This document shows positions 1-6,061 of a stretch of DNA of 10,859 nt, piece after piece. Position 1 is the first letter of the stretch, and each line of letters starts with the position of its first letter. A program made the position numbers and the translations under genes. This stretch comes from an uncultured Oscillospiraceae bacterium (GTDB lineage: Bacteria; Bacillota; Clostridia; Oscillospirales; Acutalibacteraceae), in the NCBI GenBank assembly GCA_900543525.1, contig UQRS01000069.1, positions 1 to 10,859 on the forward strand. Direction: 5' to 3'. Under the pieces are notes generated by a model. It saw only the letters and a list, made by a program, of their open reading frames with translations. It had not been told where the DNA came from and did not search any database.

Positions 1-2
1 AA

Positions 3-209
3 ACGATGATCACGGAAGAATTGATTTCAGAGATAACCAATGCACTCATAACCCCCGGCAAACGATTTATGCGCGTTGCCTTTGTAGGAGCGGACGGCTC
101 CTCTTGCAGAAAACTAAAAAAGCTGTTATACGGACACGGATTTGCAATCAAATTTTTCGACGGCATTGAACCGGCAAAAGAGTGGATACTGGACGAGCGG
201 GATGTTTAA
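3..209 (+). CDS. 3' end of a small protein, possibly STAS/SpoIIAA-like
   Basis: The frame is open to the left edge (first full codon at 3) and stops with TAA at 207-209. The first visible ATG is at 6, but no ribosome binding site can be judged because the window begins there, so the gene probably starts upstream and only its C-terminal part is seen. The visible 67 residues contain a beta-strand-like stretch (RVAFVGADG, about residues 23-31), a basic helix (KLKKLL) and a second strand-helix unit (FAIKFFDGIEPAKEWI). This 'RVAFVG ... FFD..E.AKEWL' pattern resembles the C-terminal half of STAS or SpoIIAA-like domains, which are usually over 100 residues. That similarity is from memory and not certain. 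No catalytic residues or neighbours point to a function. Confidence 0.55.
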   Translation, partial: TMITEELISEITNALITPGKRFMRVAFVGADGSSCRKLKKLLYGHGFAIKFFDGIEPAKEWILDERDV

Positions 210-506
210 TTGATGGGAGTTGGACTGTGCTGCCCGCCGGCTTAAAAAAAGACGCGTTCGGTCGTAAAGGGCAGAGCGTGTATTTTTTTGCATTTCCGGC
301 CTTTTTCATGCACCCGATGACCTGAAGTCATTCAAAATTCAACCCCTAAAAACATGCGGGACGCCGCCGGGGAGCGCTCCGAAAAAAAGGCGGCAGCCCC
401 TCTCTGCCATAATCGCGCAGAGTCGAGGCCGTGACGCTCGGCGGCTTTGCGGTTTTCCGGTCTGTAAAGGGCATGGCTGAATCCTTTAAAAAATTTTTTC
501 CACCCC
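210..506. other. Gene-free region upstream of the cupin operon
   Basis: No convincing coding frame is present. Short open frames on both strands lack ribosome binding sites and look like chance. A possible weak terminator for the preceding gene is CTGCCC (230-235) pairing with GGGCAG (269-274) across a 33-base loop, with seven T at 283-289, but the stem is short. GCCGCC (363-368) can pair with GGCGGC (390-395) around a GGAGCGCTCC palindrome (370-379). Nothing in the region looks like the regulator expected for the downstream operator. Confidence 0.5.
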
Positions 507-537
507 TTGACTTAAAGCGCACTTCAAGTTGTAGAAT
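507..537 (+). promoter_or_regulatory. MerR-type promoter of the cupin-aldo/keto reductase operon
   Basis: A -35 box TTGACT (507-512) and a -10 box TAGAAT (532-537) are separated by 19 bases, longer than the usual 17. Within the spacer and overlapping the -35 lies a dyad: ACTTAAAG (510-517), CGCA, CTTCAAGT (522-529), matching in 7 of 8 positions per half. MerR-family activators are known to bind such dyads in 19-20 bp spacers and untwist the DNA. The architecture is directly visible; the regulator family is inferred. Transcription would begin near 544. Confidence 0.7.
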
Positions 538-558
538 ATACATGAAAATCAAAAACGC

Positions 559-639
559 CATACCGTCAAACGGCCGGTCTGTCAATAGTGCAGGGCAGCT
601 CTGCGGCGAAGGCCGCTTCGCCTTTGGGCTGACGGCATG
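559..639 (+). other. Structured 5' leader of the cupin operon
   Basis: Bases 559-568 can pair with 630-639 to give a 10-bp closing stem with one A-C mismatch. Inside it are a GCAG/CTGC hairpin (590-593 with 601-604) and a perfect 7-bp hairpin, GGCGAAG (605-611) with CTTCGCC (616-622). It sits between the predicted transcription start (about 544) and the ribosome binding site AGGAGGT (660-666). It could be a cis-regulatory RNA element, an mRNA stabiliser or a dispersed palindromic repeat. No known riboswitch consensus was recognised. Confidence 0.4.
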
Positions 640-673
640 ACCGATCAATCATCATCTGCAGGAGGTTTTTATC

Positions 674-1104
674 ATGAAATACGAAAACAGGGAAGCATTT
701 GAAAAAGCAACATGTTCGGCACCGGAGAGGACAACACGGCCTTTGCAAAGTATTTTATCGGAAACTCCTTTCTGAATCCGCTGACCGACCCGAAGGGAGA
801 TCTCTTTGCCGCCAACGTCACTTTTGAGCCGGGCTGTCGCAACAACTGGCATATCCACCACGCCGTAAAGGGCGGCGGGCAGCTCCTGATCTGCACCGCC
901 GGCGAGGGCTGGTATCAGGAGGAGGGCAGGGAGGCCGTCAGCCTGCAGGAGGGCAGCGTTATCATGATTCCCGCAAATGTCAAGCACTGGCACGGTGCGA
1001 AAAAGGACAGCTGGTTCAGCCATATCGCGATAGAGGTTCCCGGTGAGGATTGCAGGAACGAGTGGTGCGAGCCGGTCTTGGACGAGGAATATGCAAAGCT
1101 GTAA
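674..1104 (+). pseudogene. Small metal-binding cupin, frameshifted near its N-terminus
   Basis: ATG 674 follows a strong AGGAGGT (660-666, 7-base spacing) and encodes MKYENREAFEKA, but this frame then hits TGA after about 33 codons. From about 709 the next frame carries the rest: AN-MFGTGEDN followed by a single cupin barrel to TAA at 1102. Adding one A near 709-710 would restore a protein of about 143 residues. Cupin motif 1 is seen as WHIHHAVKGGGQ (two or three His plus Gln) and motif 2 as PANVKHWHGA; together they give the usual three-His/Gln metal site. The layout recalls small Mn/Fe cupins of the hydroxynitrile-lyase-like or carboxymuconolactone-decarboxylase-associated type; the substrate is unknown. 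It lies 13 bases upstream of an aldo/keto reductase, in one operon. Internal ATG 712 has no ribosome binding site, though a shortened cupin from it is conceivable. A sequencing indel is an alternative to true decay. Confidence 0.75.
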
Positions 1105-1117
1105 AGGAGAAATTGCC

Positions 1118-1987
1118 ATGATTTTGAAGGAAACCTACACGCTGGAAAACGGCGTCCAGATTCCCAAATTGGGACTCGGCACATGGTTTATTGCGGAGGA
1201 TGCGGCGGCGCAGGCGGTGCGCGCGGCCGTAAAGCTGGGCTATCGCCTGATTGACACGGCGCAGGCTTACGGAAACGAGCGCGGCGTCGGCGAGGGCGTG
1301 CGCACCTGCGGCCTCCCGCAGGAGGCGCTGTTTGTCGCCAGCAAGGTTGCGGCAGAGCTGAAAACCTATGACGCGGCGGCAAGATCCATTGACGAAACGC
1401 TGGAGAAAATGGGGCTTGACTATCTCGATCAGATGATTATCCACTCGCCTCAGCCGTGGAACGAGTTCCGTGTGGAAAAGCGCTATTTTAAGGAAAACAA
1501 AGAGGTCTGGCGCGCGCTGGAGGACGCACAGGCGGCCGGCAAGGTCAAGGTGATCGGGGTCTCTAACTTTTTGAAGGATGATCTGGAAAACCTGCTCGGT
1601 TCCTGCCGCGTAAGGCCGATGGTCAACCAGATTCTGCTGCATATCGGCAACACCGACCTCGAGCTGGTGGAGTTCTGCAAAGCCGAGGGCATTCAGGTGG
1701 AGGCCTATTCTCCCATCGCGCACGGGGAGGCGCTGAAAAATCCGGCGATTGCAAAAATGGCGGAGAAGTACGGCGTTTCTGCCGCGCAGCTCTGCATCCG
1801 ATATGCGATTCAGCTGGACACTGTCGCGCTGCCGAAAACCGCCAATCCCGCGCATATGGCAAGTAATGCCAACCTTGATTTTGCCATCTCCGACGCGGAT
1901 ATGGAGGCACTGCGGCAGGCGGAGCATATCCGGGATTATGGCGAGTTCAATATTTTCCCCGTGTTCAGCGGTAAACCGCTGACGTAA
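1118..1987 (+). CDS. Aldo/keto reductase
   Basis: This 289-residue protein has the normal length of a single-domain NAD(P)H-dependent (beta/alpha)8-barrel aldo/keto reductase, a cytoplasmic enzyme reducing aldehydes or ketones. ATG 1118 is chosen because AAAGGAGA (1103-1110) precedes it by 7 bases and the protein then begins with the family strand 'LENGVQIPKLGLGTW'. The catalytic tetrad is visible: Asp46 and Tyr51 in LIDTAQAYGNE, Lys76 in FVASKV and His109 in MIIHSPQPW. KVKVIGVSNF is the typical signature strand. The C-terminal cofactor segment reads LPKTANPAHMASN, with His where many members have Arg, so NADPH preference may be altered. It follows the cupin by 13 bases under the same MerR-type promoter. 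A role in clearing reactive carbonyls or reducing a product linked to the cupin is plausible but not shown; the substrate cannot be read from sequence. Confidence 0.95.
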   Translation: MILKETYTLENGVQIPKLGLGTWFIAEDAAAQAVRAAVKLGYRLIDTAQAYGNERGVGEGVRTCGLPQEALFVASKVAAELKTYDAAARSIDETLEKMGLDYLDQMIIHSPQPWNEFRVEKRYFKENKEVWRALEDAQAAGKVKVIGVSNFLKDDLENLLGSCRVRPMVNQILLHIGNTDLELVEFCKAEGIQVEAYSPIAHGEALKNPAIAKMAEKYGVSAAQLCIRYAIQLDTVALPKTANPAHMASNANLDFAISDADMEALRQAEHIRDYGEFNIFPVFSGKPLT

Positions 1988-1988
1988 C

Positions 1989-2021
1989 AAAAAACGGCGC
2001 CGAACCAAGACTGGGCCGCCG
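1989..2021 (-). terminator. Possible minus-strand terminator
   Basis: Read on the - strand, CGGCG (2021-2017) pairs with CGCCG (1999-1995), extended by CC/GG past a bulged G, and is followed by six T (1994-1989). No supported - strand gene leads into it, so it may be fortuitous or serve an unseen antisense transcript. Confidence 0.3.
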
Positions 2022-2294
2022 ATATTCTCCACCACCTTGCGGCCGGAGGCTTTTGCCTCGTCAGGCTGCCTGTCTGCCTCCGAGAGGTCGGCGTTAAAAG
2101 CCAAACACAGCACCGCCTTGCTGGGCAGTTTGCCCCGCGGCGCGGTGCTTTTTTGTCCTCTTCAAGAAAAGGAACACGCGGTGCTGTGCGGCCTACGCTT
2201 CTCCTTGCATTTCATAAATCCGCGCGGCGGAAGGGAGGCTTTTAACACAGGGGGCGCCGCACACTCATATTATACACGAGAGGAAAAGAGACGG
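2022..2294. other. Gene-free region between the reductase and the collagen-like gene
   Basis: Apart from the + strand terminator at 2110-2154, no gene is supported. A small GAGGC-TTTT-GCCTC hairpin lies at 2046-2059. A perfect TATAAT occurs on the - strand (2274-2269) without a matching -35. The + frame is open through here into the downstream lipoprotein but has no ribosome binding site or coding character. Confidence 0.45.
2110..2154 (+). terminator. Rho-independent terminator of the cupin-reductase operon
   Basis: GCACCGC (2110-2116) pairs perfectly with GCGGTGC (2142-2148), with an inner GGGC/GCCC stem, and is followed by TTTTTT (2149-2154). It lies about 120 bases beyond the reductase stop codon and before the next promoter, so it separates the two transcription units. 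Confidence 0.8.
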
Positions 2295-2323
2295 TTGATT
2301 TTTCGGCCGATCTGTGTTATGCT
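2295..2323 (+). promoter_or_regulatory. Sigma-A promoter of the collagen-like lipoprotein gene
   Basis: TTGATT (2295-2300) and TATGCT (2318-2323) are spaced by exactly 17 bases. Transcription would start near 2330, giving a leader of about 155 bases before the lipoprotein start. The promoter follows the upstream terminator and immediately precedes a palindromic operator. Confidence 0.7.
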
Positions 2324-2330
2324 TTATTTG

Positions 2331-2348
2331 AATAAACGATCGTTTATT
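2331..2348. promoter_or_regulatory. Perfect 18-bp palindrome, TetR-type operator
   Basis: AATAAACGATCGTTTATT is identical to its reverse complement. Its size, AT-rich arms and central CGATCG are typical of TetR-family operators, and its position directly at the predicted start site would let a bound repressor block initiation. The palindrome is seen; the regulator family is inferred and no TetR gene is in the window. Confidence 0.65.
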
Positions 2349-2369
2349 TTTGGAAAGGTAGAAAAGCCG

Positions 2370-2486
2370 ATGATGACAAAACGCAGCACCTTGAAGAGGC
2401 TTGCCGCTGCACCGGAAAGCTGCGATTTTCAGGGGATTCAAGCTGTTTTCGGTTTTTGCGCCGATGATCTGAAGGAGGTACAGAAA
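2370..2486 (+). other. In-frame leader segment with a possible attenuator hairpin
   Basis: ATG 2370 (GGAAAGG at 2352-2358) begins a short frame, MMTKRSTLKRLAAA and onward, that runs without a stop into the lipoprotein gene. Translation from here would add 39 residues ahead of the signal peptide, so it is unlikely to be the lipoprotein start. The opening 'MTKRST.KRL' after a TetR-type operator resembles the first residues of many TetR regulators and may be a remnant. ACCGGAAA (2411-2418) can pair with TTTTCGGT (2446-2453), plus GCT/AGC inside, followed by a T run (2453-2457), which would act as an attenuator. Confidence 0.35.
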
Positions 2487-4346
2487 ATGAAAAAAATAAG
2501 CATGGGATTCATCTGCATGCTTTTGACATTTTGCATCCTGTTTTCCGCCGGGTGCCGCAGTGAGGAGGTGACTACCGCCTCTGCCGAGCTTCTGGACGTG
2601 CGGAACAACGGCACGGCAATTCAGTGGAAATACGGTCAGGATGATACCTGGCACGACCTTGTGAAAATAGAGGAGCTGAGAGCCGCGTTGGCCGAAACCG
2701 GTGAAAACGGCGCCGACGGCAAGAACGGTACGGACGGTGAGAATGGAGATAACGGCCTCAATGGCGCAAATGGTACTGATGGTAAAGATGGTCTCAACGG
2801 TAAAGACGGCCTCGATGGAAAGAACGGCACAAATGGTAAAGATGGCCTGGATGGAAAGAATGGCGTCGACGGCAAGGACGGCCTTGATGGTAAGACGGTA
2901 GAGATCAGAAAAACCGATACCTTTGTGCAGTGGCGCTACGCGGATGAGGAGTGGAAAGACCTTGTCTCTCTGGCGGCGCTTTCGGGCGTAAATGGCACTG
3001 ATGGCACGGACGGCCTCGATGGCAAGGATGGCACGGACGGTAAAGATGGCGCCGATGGCAAGGATGGCACGGACGGCCGTTCTGTCGAGATTCGGATTTC
3101 GGATGCATATATTCAGTGGCGGCAGGAGGACGGTGCGTGGCAGAATCTGATTGCGCTTTCGGATATTACCGGGCCGGGCGGAAAAGACGGTGCAAACGGC
3201 ACAGATGGAAAAACGCCGAAATTCAGGGTAGAGGAAAATACGCTGCAGTGGCAATATGCCGGGGATGAAATCTGGCTGAATCTCTATGACCTGTCTCTGC
3301 TCGAAGGCACTGACGGCAAGGATGGTGTCGACGGCAAGGATGGTGTCGACGGCAAGGATGGTGTCGACGGCAAGGATGGTGTAGATGGTAAGGATGGTGT
3401 CGACGGCACTGACGGCAAGGATGGCGTAGACGGAAAGACGATCGAGGTAAGAAAAGATACAGAGTATATTCAGTGGCGCTATTCGGATGAGGCGTGGCAG
3501 AATCTGATTGCAATCTCCGACATCCGGGGGCCTGCCGGTGTAAACGGAACCGACGGTACCGATGGAGCCGACGGCAAAACGCCGGAGTTTCGGGTAGATG
3601 AAAACACACTCCAGTGGCGGTATGTCGACGGCACGGTGTGGTTCAACCTCTATGACCTCTCCCTCCTAAAAGGTGAGAAAGGCGATCCGGGTGAAAAGGG
3701 CGACCCGGGCGAAAAGGGCGATCCGGGCGAGAAAGGCGATCCGGGTGAAAAGGGCGATCCGGGTGAAAAGGGCGATCCGGGTGAAAAGGGTGCTCAGGGC
3801 GAAAAAGGCGACCCGGGCGAAAAAGGTGCCCAGGGCGAGAAGGGCGCTCAGGGCGAAAAAGGTGCCCAGGGCGAGAAAGGCGCCCCGGGCAGCGACGGTA
3901 AGAATGGCGTATGCGCCGGATATTTCATGGCCAGCGGAGATTCTTACAGTATTGCATGGGACGCGCCGCTTACCTTCGATGTGAAAACAAGCAAAGGCAA
4001 TTGCATTACTTATAACGCTTCCGATAAAACGATCACATTGCAAAAGGGGCATTCCTACAGCCTGGTGTTCAGCGGAACGGCCTCTGTCGCGGCGAAAAAG
4101 GCAAATTGCACTTACGGGGTATCTCTCATAGATGGGTACGACTCTTCCAGCTGCATGTTTGCGACGCAAACTTATGTGAATTCGTCGGCCGAGGGAATGA
4201 CGAGCAGGCTGACCGTAGCCTATAACACGATATACACGGCGGCGACGGAGGACATCACCCTGCAGTTCGCATACAACAGGCTGCTGATTCAGGACACGGA
4301 TTTGAAAGCCAGCAATTATCGTGTTACCATCCTCGCGCTGGATTAG
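2487..4346 (+). CDS. Collagen-like surface lipoprotein with Trp modules and BclA/TNF-like C-terminal head
   Basis: The 619-residue protein starts at ATG 2487, placed by AAGGAGGT (2472-2479) and by a signal peptide with lipobox FSAGC, so Cys23 should be lipid-anchored on the outer membrane face. Six Gly-X-Y tracts follow: residues 72-137, 167-199, 229-243, 274-318, 348-365 and 396-473, about 85 triplets. The first five are rich in GKD/GVD/GTD; the last is twelve GEKGDP/GEKGAQ-type hexapeptides. Between them are six modules of about 30 residues with a conserved QW(R/K/Q)...W..L core (34-65, 138-166, 200-228, 244-273, 319-347, 366-395). The last five alternate between 'VEIR..YIQWR' and 'P(K/E)FRV(E/D)ENTLQW' forms. 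Residues 474-619 look like a beta-sandwich head of BclA/C1q/TNF type that nucleates triple helices. The protein probably forms a trimeric fibre for adhesion or surface structure; the ligand is unknown. It has its own promoter and operator. Confidence 0.9.
   Translation: MKKISMGFICMLLTFCILFSAGCRSEEVTTASAELLDVRNNGTAIQWKYGQDDTWHDLVKIEELRAALAETGENGADGKNGTDGENGDNGLNGANGTDGKDGLNGKDGLDGKNGTNGKDGLDGKNGVDGKDGLDGKTVEIRKTDTFVQWRYADEEWKDLVSLAALSGVNGTDGTDGLDGKDGTDGKDGADGKDGTDGRSVEIRISDAYIQWRQEDGAWQNLIALSDITGPGGKDGANGTDGKTPKFRVEENTLQWQYAGDEIWLNLYDLSLLEGTDGKDGVDGKDGVDGKDGVDGKDGVDGKDGVDGTDGKDGVDGKTIEVRKDTEYIQWRYSDEAWQNLIAISDIRGPAGVNGTDGTDGADGKTPEFRVDENTLQWRYVDGTVWFNLYDLSLLKGEKGDPGEKGDPGEKGDPGEKGDPGEKGDPGEKGDPGEKGAQGEKGDPGEKGAQGEKGAQGEKGAQGEKGAPGSDGKNGVCAGYFMASGDSYSIAWDAPLTFDVKTSKGNCITYNASDKTITLQKGHSYSLVFSGTASVAAKKANCTYGVSLIDGYDSSSCMFATQTYVNSSAEGMTSRLTVAYNTIYTAATEDITLQFAYNRLLIQDTDLKASNYRVTILALD
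3315..3404 (+). repeat. Five tandem 18-bp repeats encoding GKDGVD
   Basis: Five consecutive 18-base units encode GKDGVD within the fourth collagen tract. The first three are almost identical at DNA level, with wobble changes in the fourth and fifth. A sixth unit follows after an interrupting GTD triplet. Near-identity suggests recent slippage expansion, so copy number probably varies between strains. Confidence 0.85.
3672..3887 (+). repeat. Twelve tandem 18-bp repeats encoding GEKGDP/GEKGAQ
   Basis: Twelve 18-base units encode six GEKGDP, then one GEKGAQ, one GEKGDP, three GEKGAQ and a final GEKGAP. Units differ mainly at third codon positions. This is the charged collagen tract next to the C-terminal head. 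GEKGDP-like triplets, with Lys-Asp pairs across chains, are known to stabilise collagen lacking hydroxyproline. Confidence 0.9.
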
Positions 4347-4373
4347 GTAAAAATGGCAGCGGGGGAAACCGGA

Positions 4374-4398
4374 CGGGAGGAGTCGGAGTGACCTCCCG
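4374..4398 (+). other. Hairpin between the collagen-like gene and the frameshifted surface gene
   Basis: CGGGAGG (4374-4380) pairs perfectly with CCTCCCG (4392-4398) over an 11-base loop. No T-tract follows, so it is probably not an efficient terminator. No clear promoter was found in 4347-4463, so some readthrough into the next gene is possible. Confidence 0.4.
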
Positions 4399-4463
4399 GG
4401 CGGCCCCGGCCTGCCTTGAACAGCAACTGTCCAATACTTCACAACGGTTATGGCGGGAATGAA

Positions 4464-5991
4464 ATGAAAAAGCGGATTTTAAGCATTTTCCTTGCCCTGT
4501 GTATGGTGCTGTGCCTGATGCCTATGGCGTCTTTCGCTGAGAATGGGGTGATAAAGGACGTCGGATCGGGTGCTGGAGGGTGTTTTGGACCCGGCGAGAG
4601 CAGGGTGGAAATTCCTGGGCTGGATGTGCGGCGACACTAACGTGACCGGCGAGACAACCTACGCCGACCTTGCGAAGGACGACGCTGTGGCGCGTATCAC
4701 GCTTACGGCGCAGTGGGCGGACATCGAAAAGCCGAGCGGAAAAATCACCGTTGACAAAAGCGAATGGCGCGAGTTTCTAAATAACATCACCTTCGGCCTC
4801 TTTTTCAAAGAGACCCAGAAGGTGACCATAACTGCCGAGGATAACAGCGGCGAAACGGTCAAGATCGAATATCTGCTCTCCGAAAAGGCGCTTGCCGAAG
4901 CGGAGCTTGCGGGTCAAAGCTTTACGGAATACACGAAGGCCTTCCACATCAGTCCCGATCAGGAGTGTATCATCTGCGGCCGGCTGACGGATGCTGCGCA
5001 GAATATCCGTTACATCTGTTCGCAGGGGATTGTCCTGGACAAAACCGCTCCCGTAATTTCGGGAGTAGAGGCCGACGGCATCTATTGCGAGGCGCAGACC
5101 GTGACGATTCGGGAAAAATATTTGGGTACGGTTACGGTGAACGGGGTGCAGATTGACCTCGATAAAAACGGTCAGTTTGTCCTTTCTCCGGATAAAAAGG
5201 CGCAGGAGATTGTTGTGACCGACGAGGCAGGCAACGAGACCAAATTGACCGTGACGATTCACGACGGCCATACTGCGGCGCAGGATGATGGAGACTGCAC
5301 AACGCCGGTCCGCTGCATTTATCACAGCGAGGTCGTGATGATTCCGGCAAAGGCGCACGATTTTACGGGCGCCTGGCAGGAGGATGAGACTGGCCACTGG
5401 CACATCTGCCAGAACAGCGGCTGTACCGTCACCGATACCAAAACCGCCCACAGCGGTCAGGATGACGGAGACTGCACCACGCCGGTAAACTGTGACGCCT
5501 GCGGACGCGAGATCACAGCGGCAAGCCTTACGCACACGTGGGGTGCGTGGACGGCCGACGGTGAGGGAACGCATACGCGCCGCTGCAAGGCGGAGGGCTG
5601 CACGGCGGGGGCTGAAACAGAAAATTGCCACGGCGGCAAGGCCTCCTGCACAGAGAGGGCAGTCTGCGCGGTCTGCGGCGAAAAATACGGGGATATTGCC
5701 CCGGATAATCATACCGACCTCGCGCACACGCCCGCAGCCGCCGCAACGAAAGAGGCTGACGGCAATTCCGAATATTGGCGCTGCGCAGGTTGCGGCAGGT
5801 ACTATGCCGACGCGGCGGCAACGATGGAGATCACCGAGGCGGACACCGTGATAAAGCGGCTTCCTGCCGACGAGCCGAGCTTCCCGAAAACCGGGGATGC
5901 AGGCAATCTCCTGCCGGTGGCTGCGCTTCTGCTCCTCAGCGGCGGCGCCATCGCAGTGACGGCCGCGAAAAAGAAGCGCTCGGTAAAATAA
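4464..5991 (+). pseudogene. Sortase-anchored surface protein, frameshifted after the signal peptide
   Basis: ATG 4464 encodes a clear signal peptide (MKKRILSIFLALCMV... ending SFA|E, about 25 residues), but this frame ends at 4640. The mature protein lies in the next frame, open from 4555 to TAA 5989. It begins with the end of an InlB/Listeria-Bacteroides-type repeat (DPARAGWKFLGW ... LTAQW), lacking that repeat's first part. Next come a 'FLNNITFGLFF' module shared with the convergent gene, a short Ig-like region ending in TDEAGNE, several CxxC modules (CDAC, CAVC, CAGC with HTW and EYWRC), and a sorting signal FPKTG (5881-5895) with hydrophobic segment and KKKRSVK tail. The junction plus the missing half-repeat suggest an internal deletion rather than a simple base slip. 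A GTG at 4570 has no ribosome binding site and would lack export. Upstream GGCGGGA is only a weak binding site. Function would be surface adhesion or scaffolding, now probably lost. Confidence 0.8.
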
Positions 5992-6015
5992 ACAGTCCCA
6001 GCAGCAAGTAAAAGA

Positions 6016-6061
6016 CGGCAGACTCCGGCAAGAAGCTTTTGGAGTCTGCCGCTGTTTTTTT
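6016..6061 (+). terminator. Strong rho-independent terminator after the frameshifted surface gene
   Basis: CGGCAGACTCC (6016-6026) pairs perfectly over 11 bp with GGAGTCTGCCG (6041-6051), followed after CTG by seven T. It sits 25 bases beyond the stop codon and would end + strand transcription before the convergent gene. Confidence 0.93.

Noticed and set aside
346..648. Small open frames on both strands between the first gene and the cupin
   Set aside because: They overlap the predicted MerR-type promoter and structured leader, lack ribosome binding sites and have no recognisable features.
1016..2113. Long open frame on the - strand (365 codons) through the reductase gene
   Set aside because: It is antisense to a clear aldo/keto reductase, its translation looks like composition-driven sequence, and no ribosome binding site was found. 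The segment around 2000-2113 reads like a plausible peptide but has no stop before the T-tract at 1994-1989.
2037..2486. N-terminal extension of the collagen-like protein to an upstream start
   Set aside because: The frame is open, but it crosses a terminator, promoter and operator. The signal peptide and strong ribosome binding site fix the start at 2487.
3300..3890. CRISPR-like or satellite array
   Set aside because: The 18-base units are in frame, have no spacers, and encode perfect Gly-X-Y triplets of a collagen domain.
4440..4452. 13-base identity CACAACGGTTATG with 6424-6436
   Set aside because: A match of this length is expected about once by chance in a window of this size, and the contexts are unrelated (leader versus coding end on the other strand).
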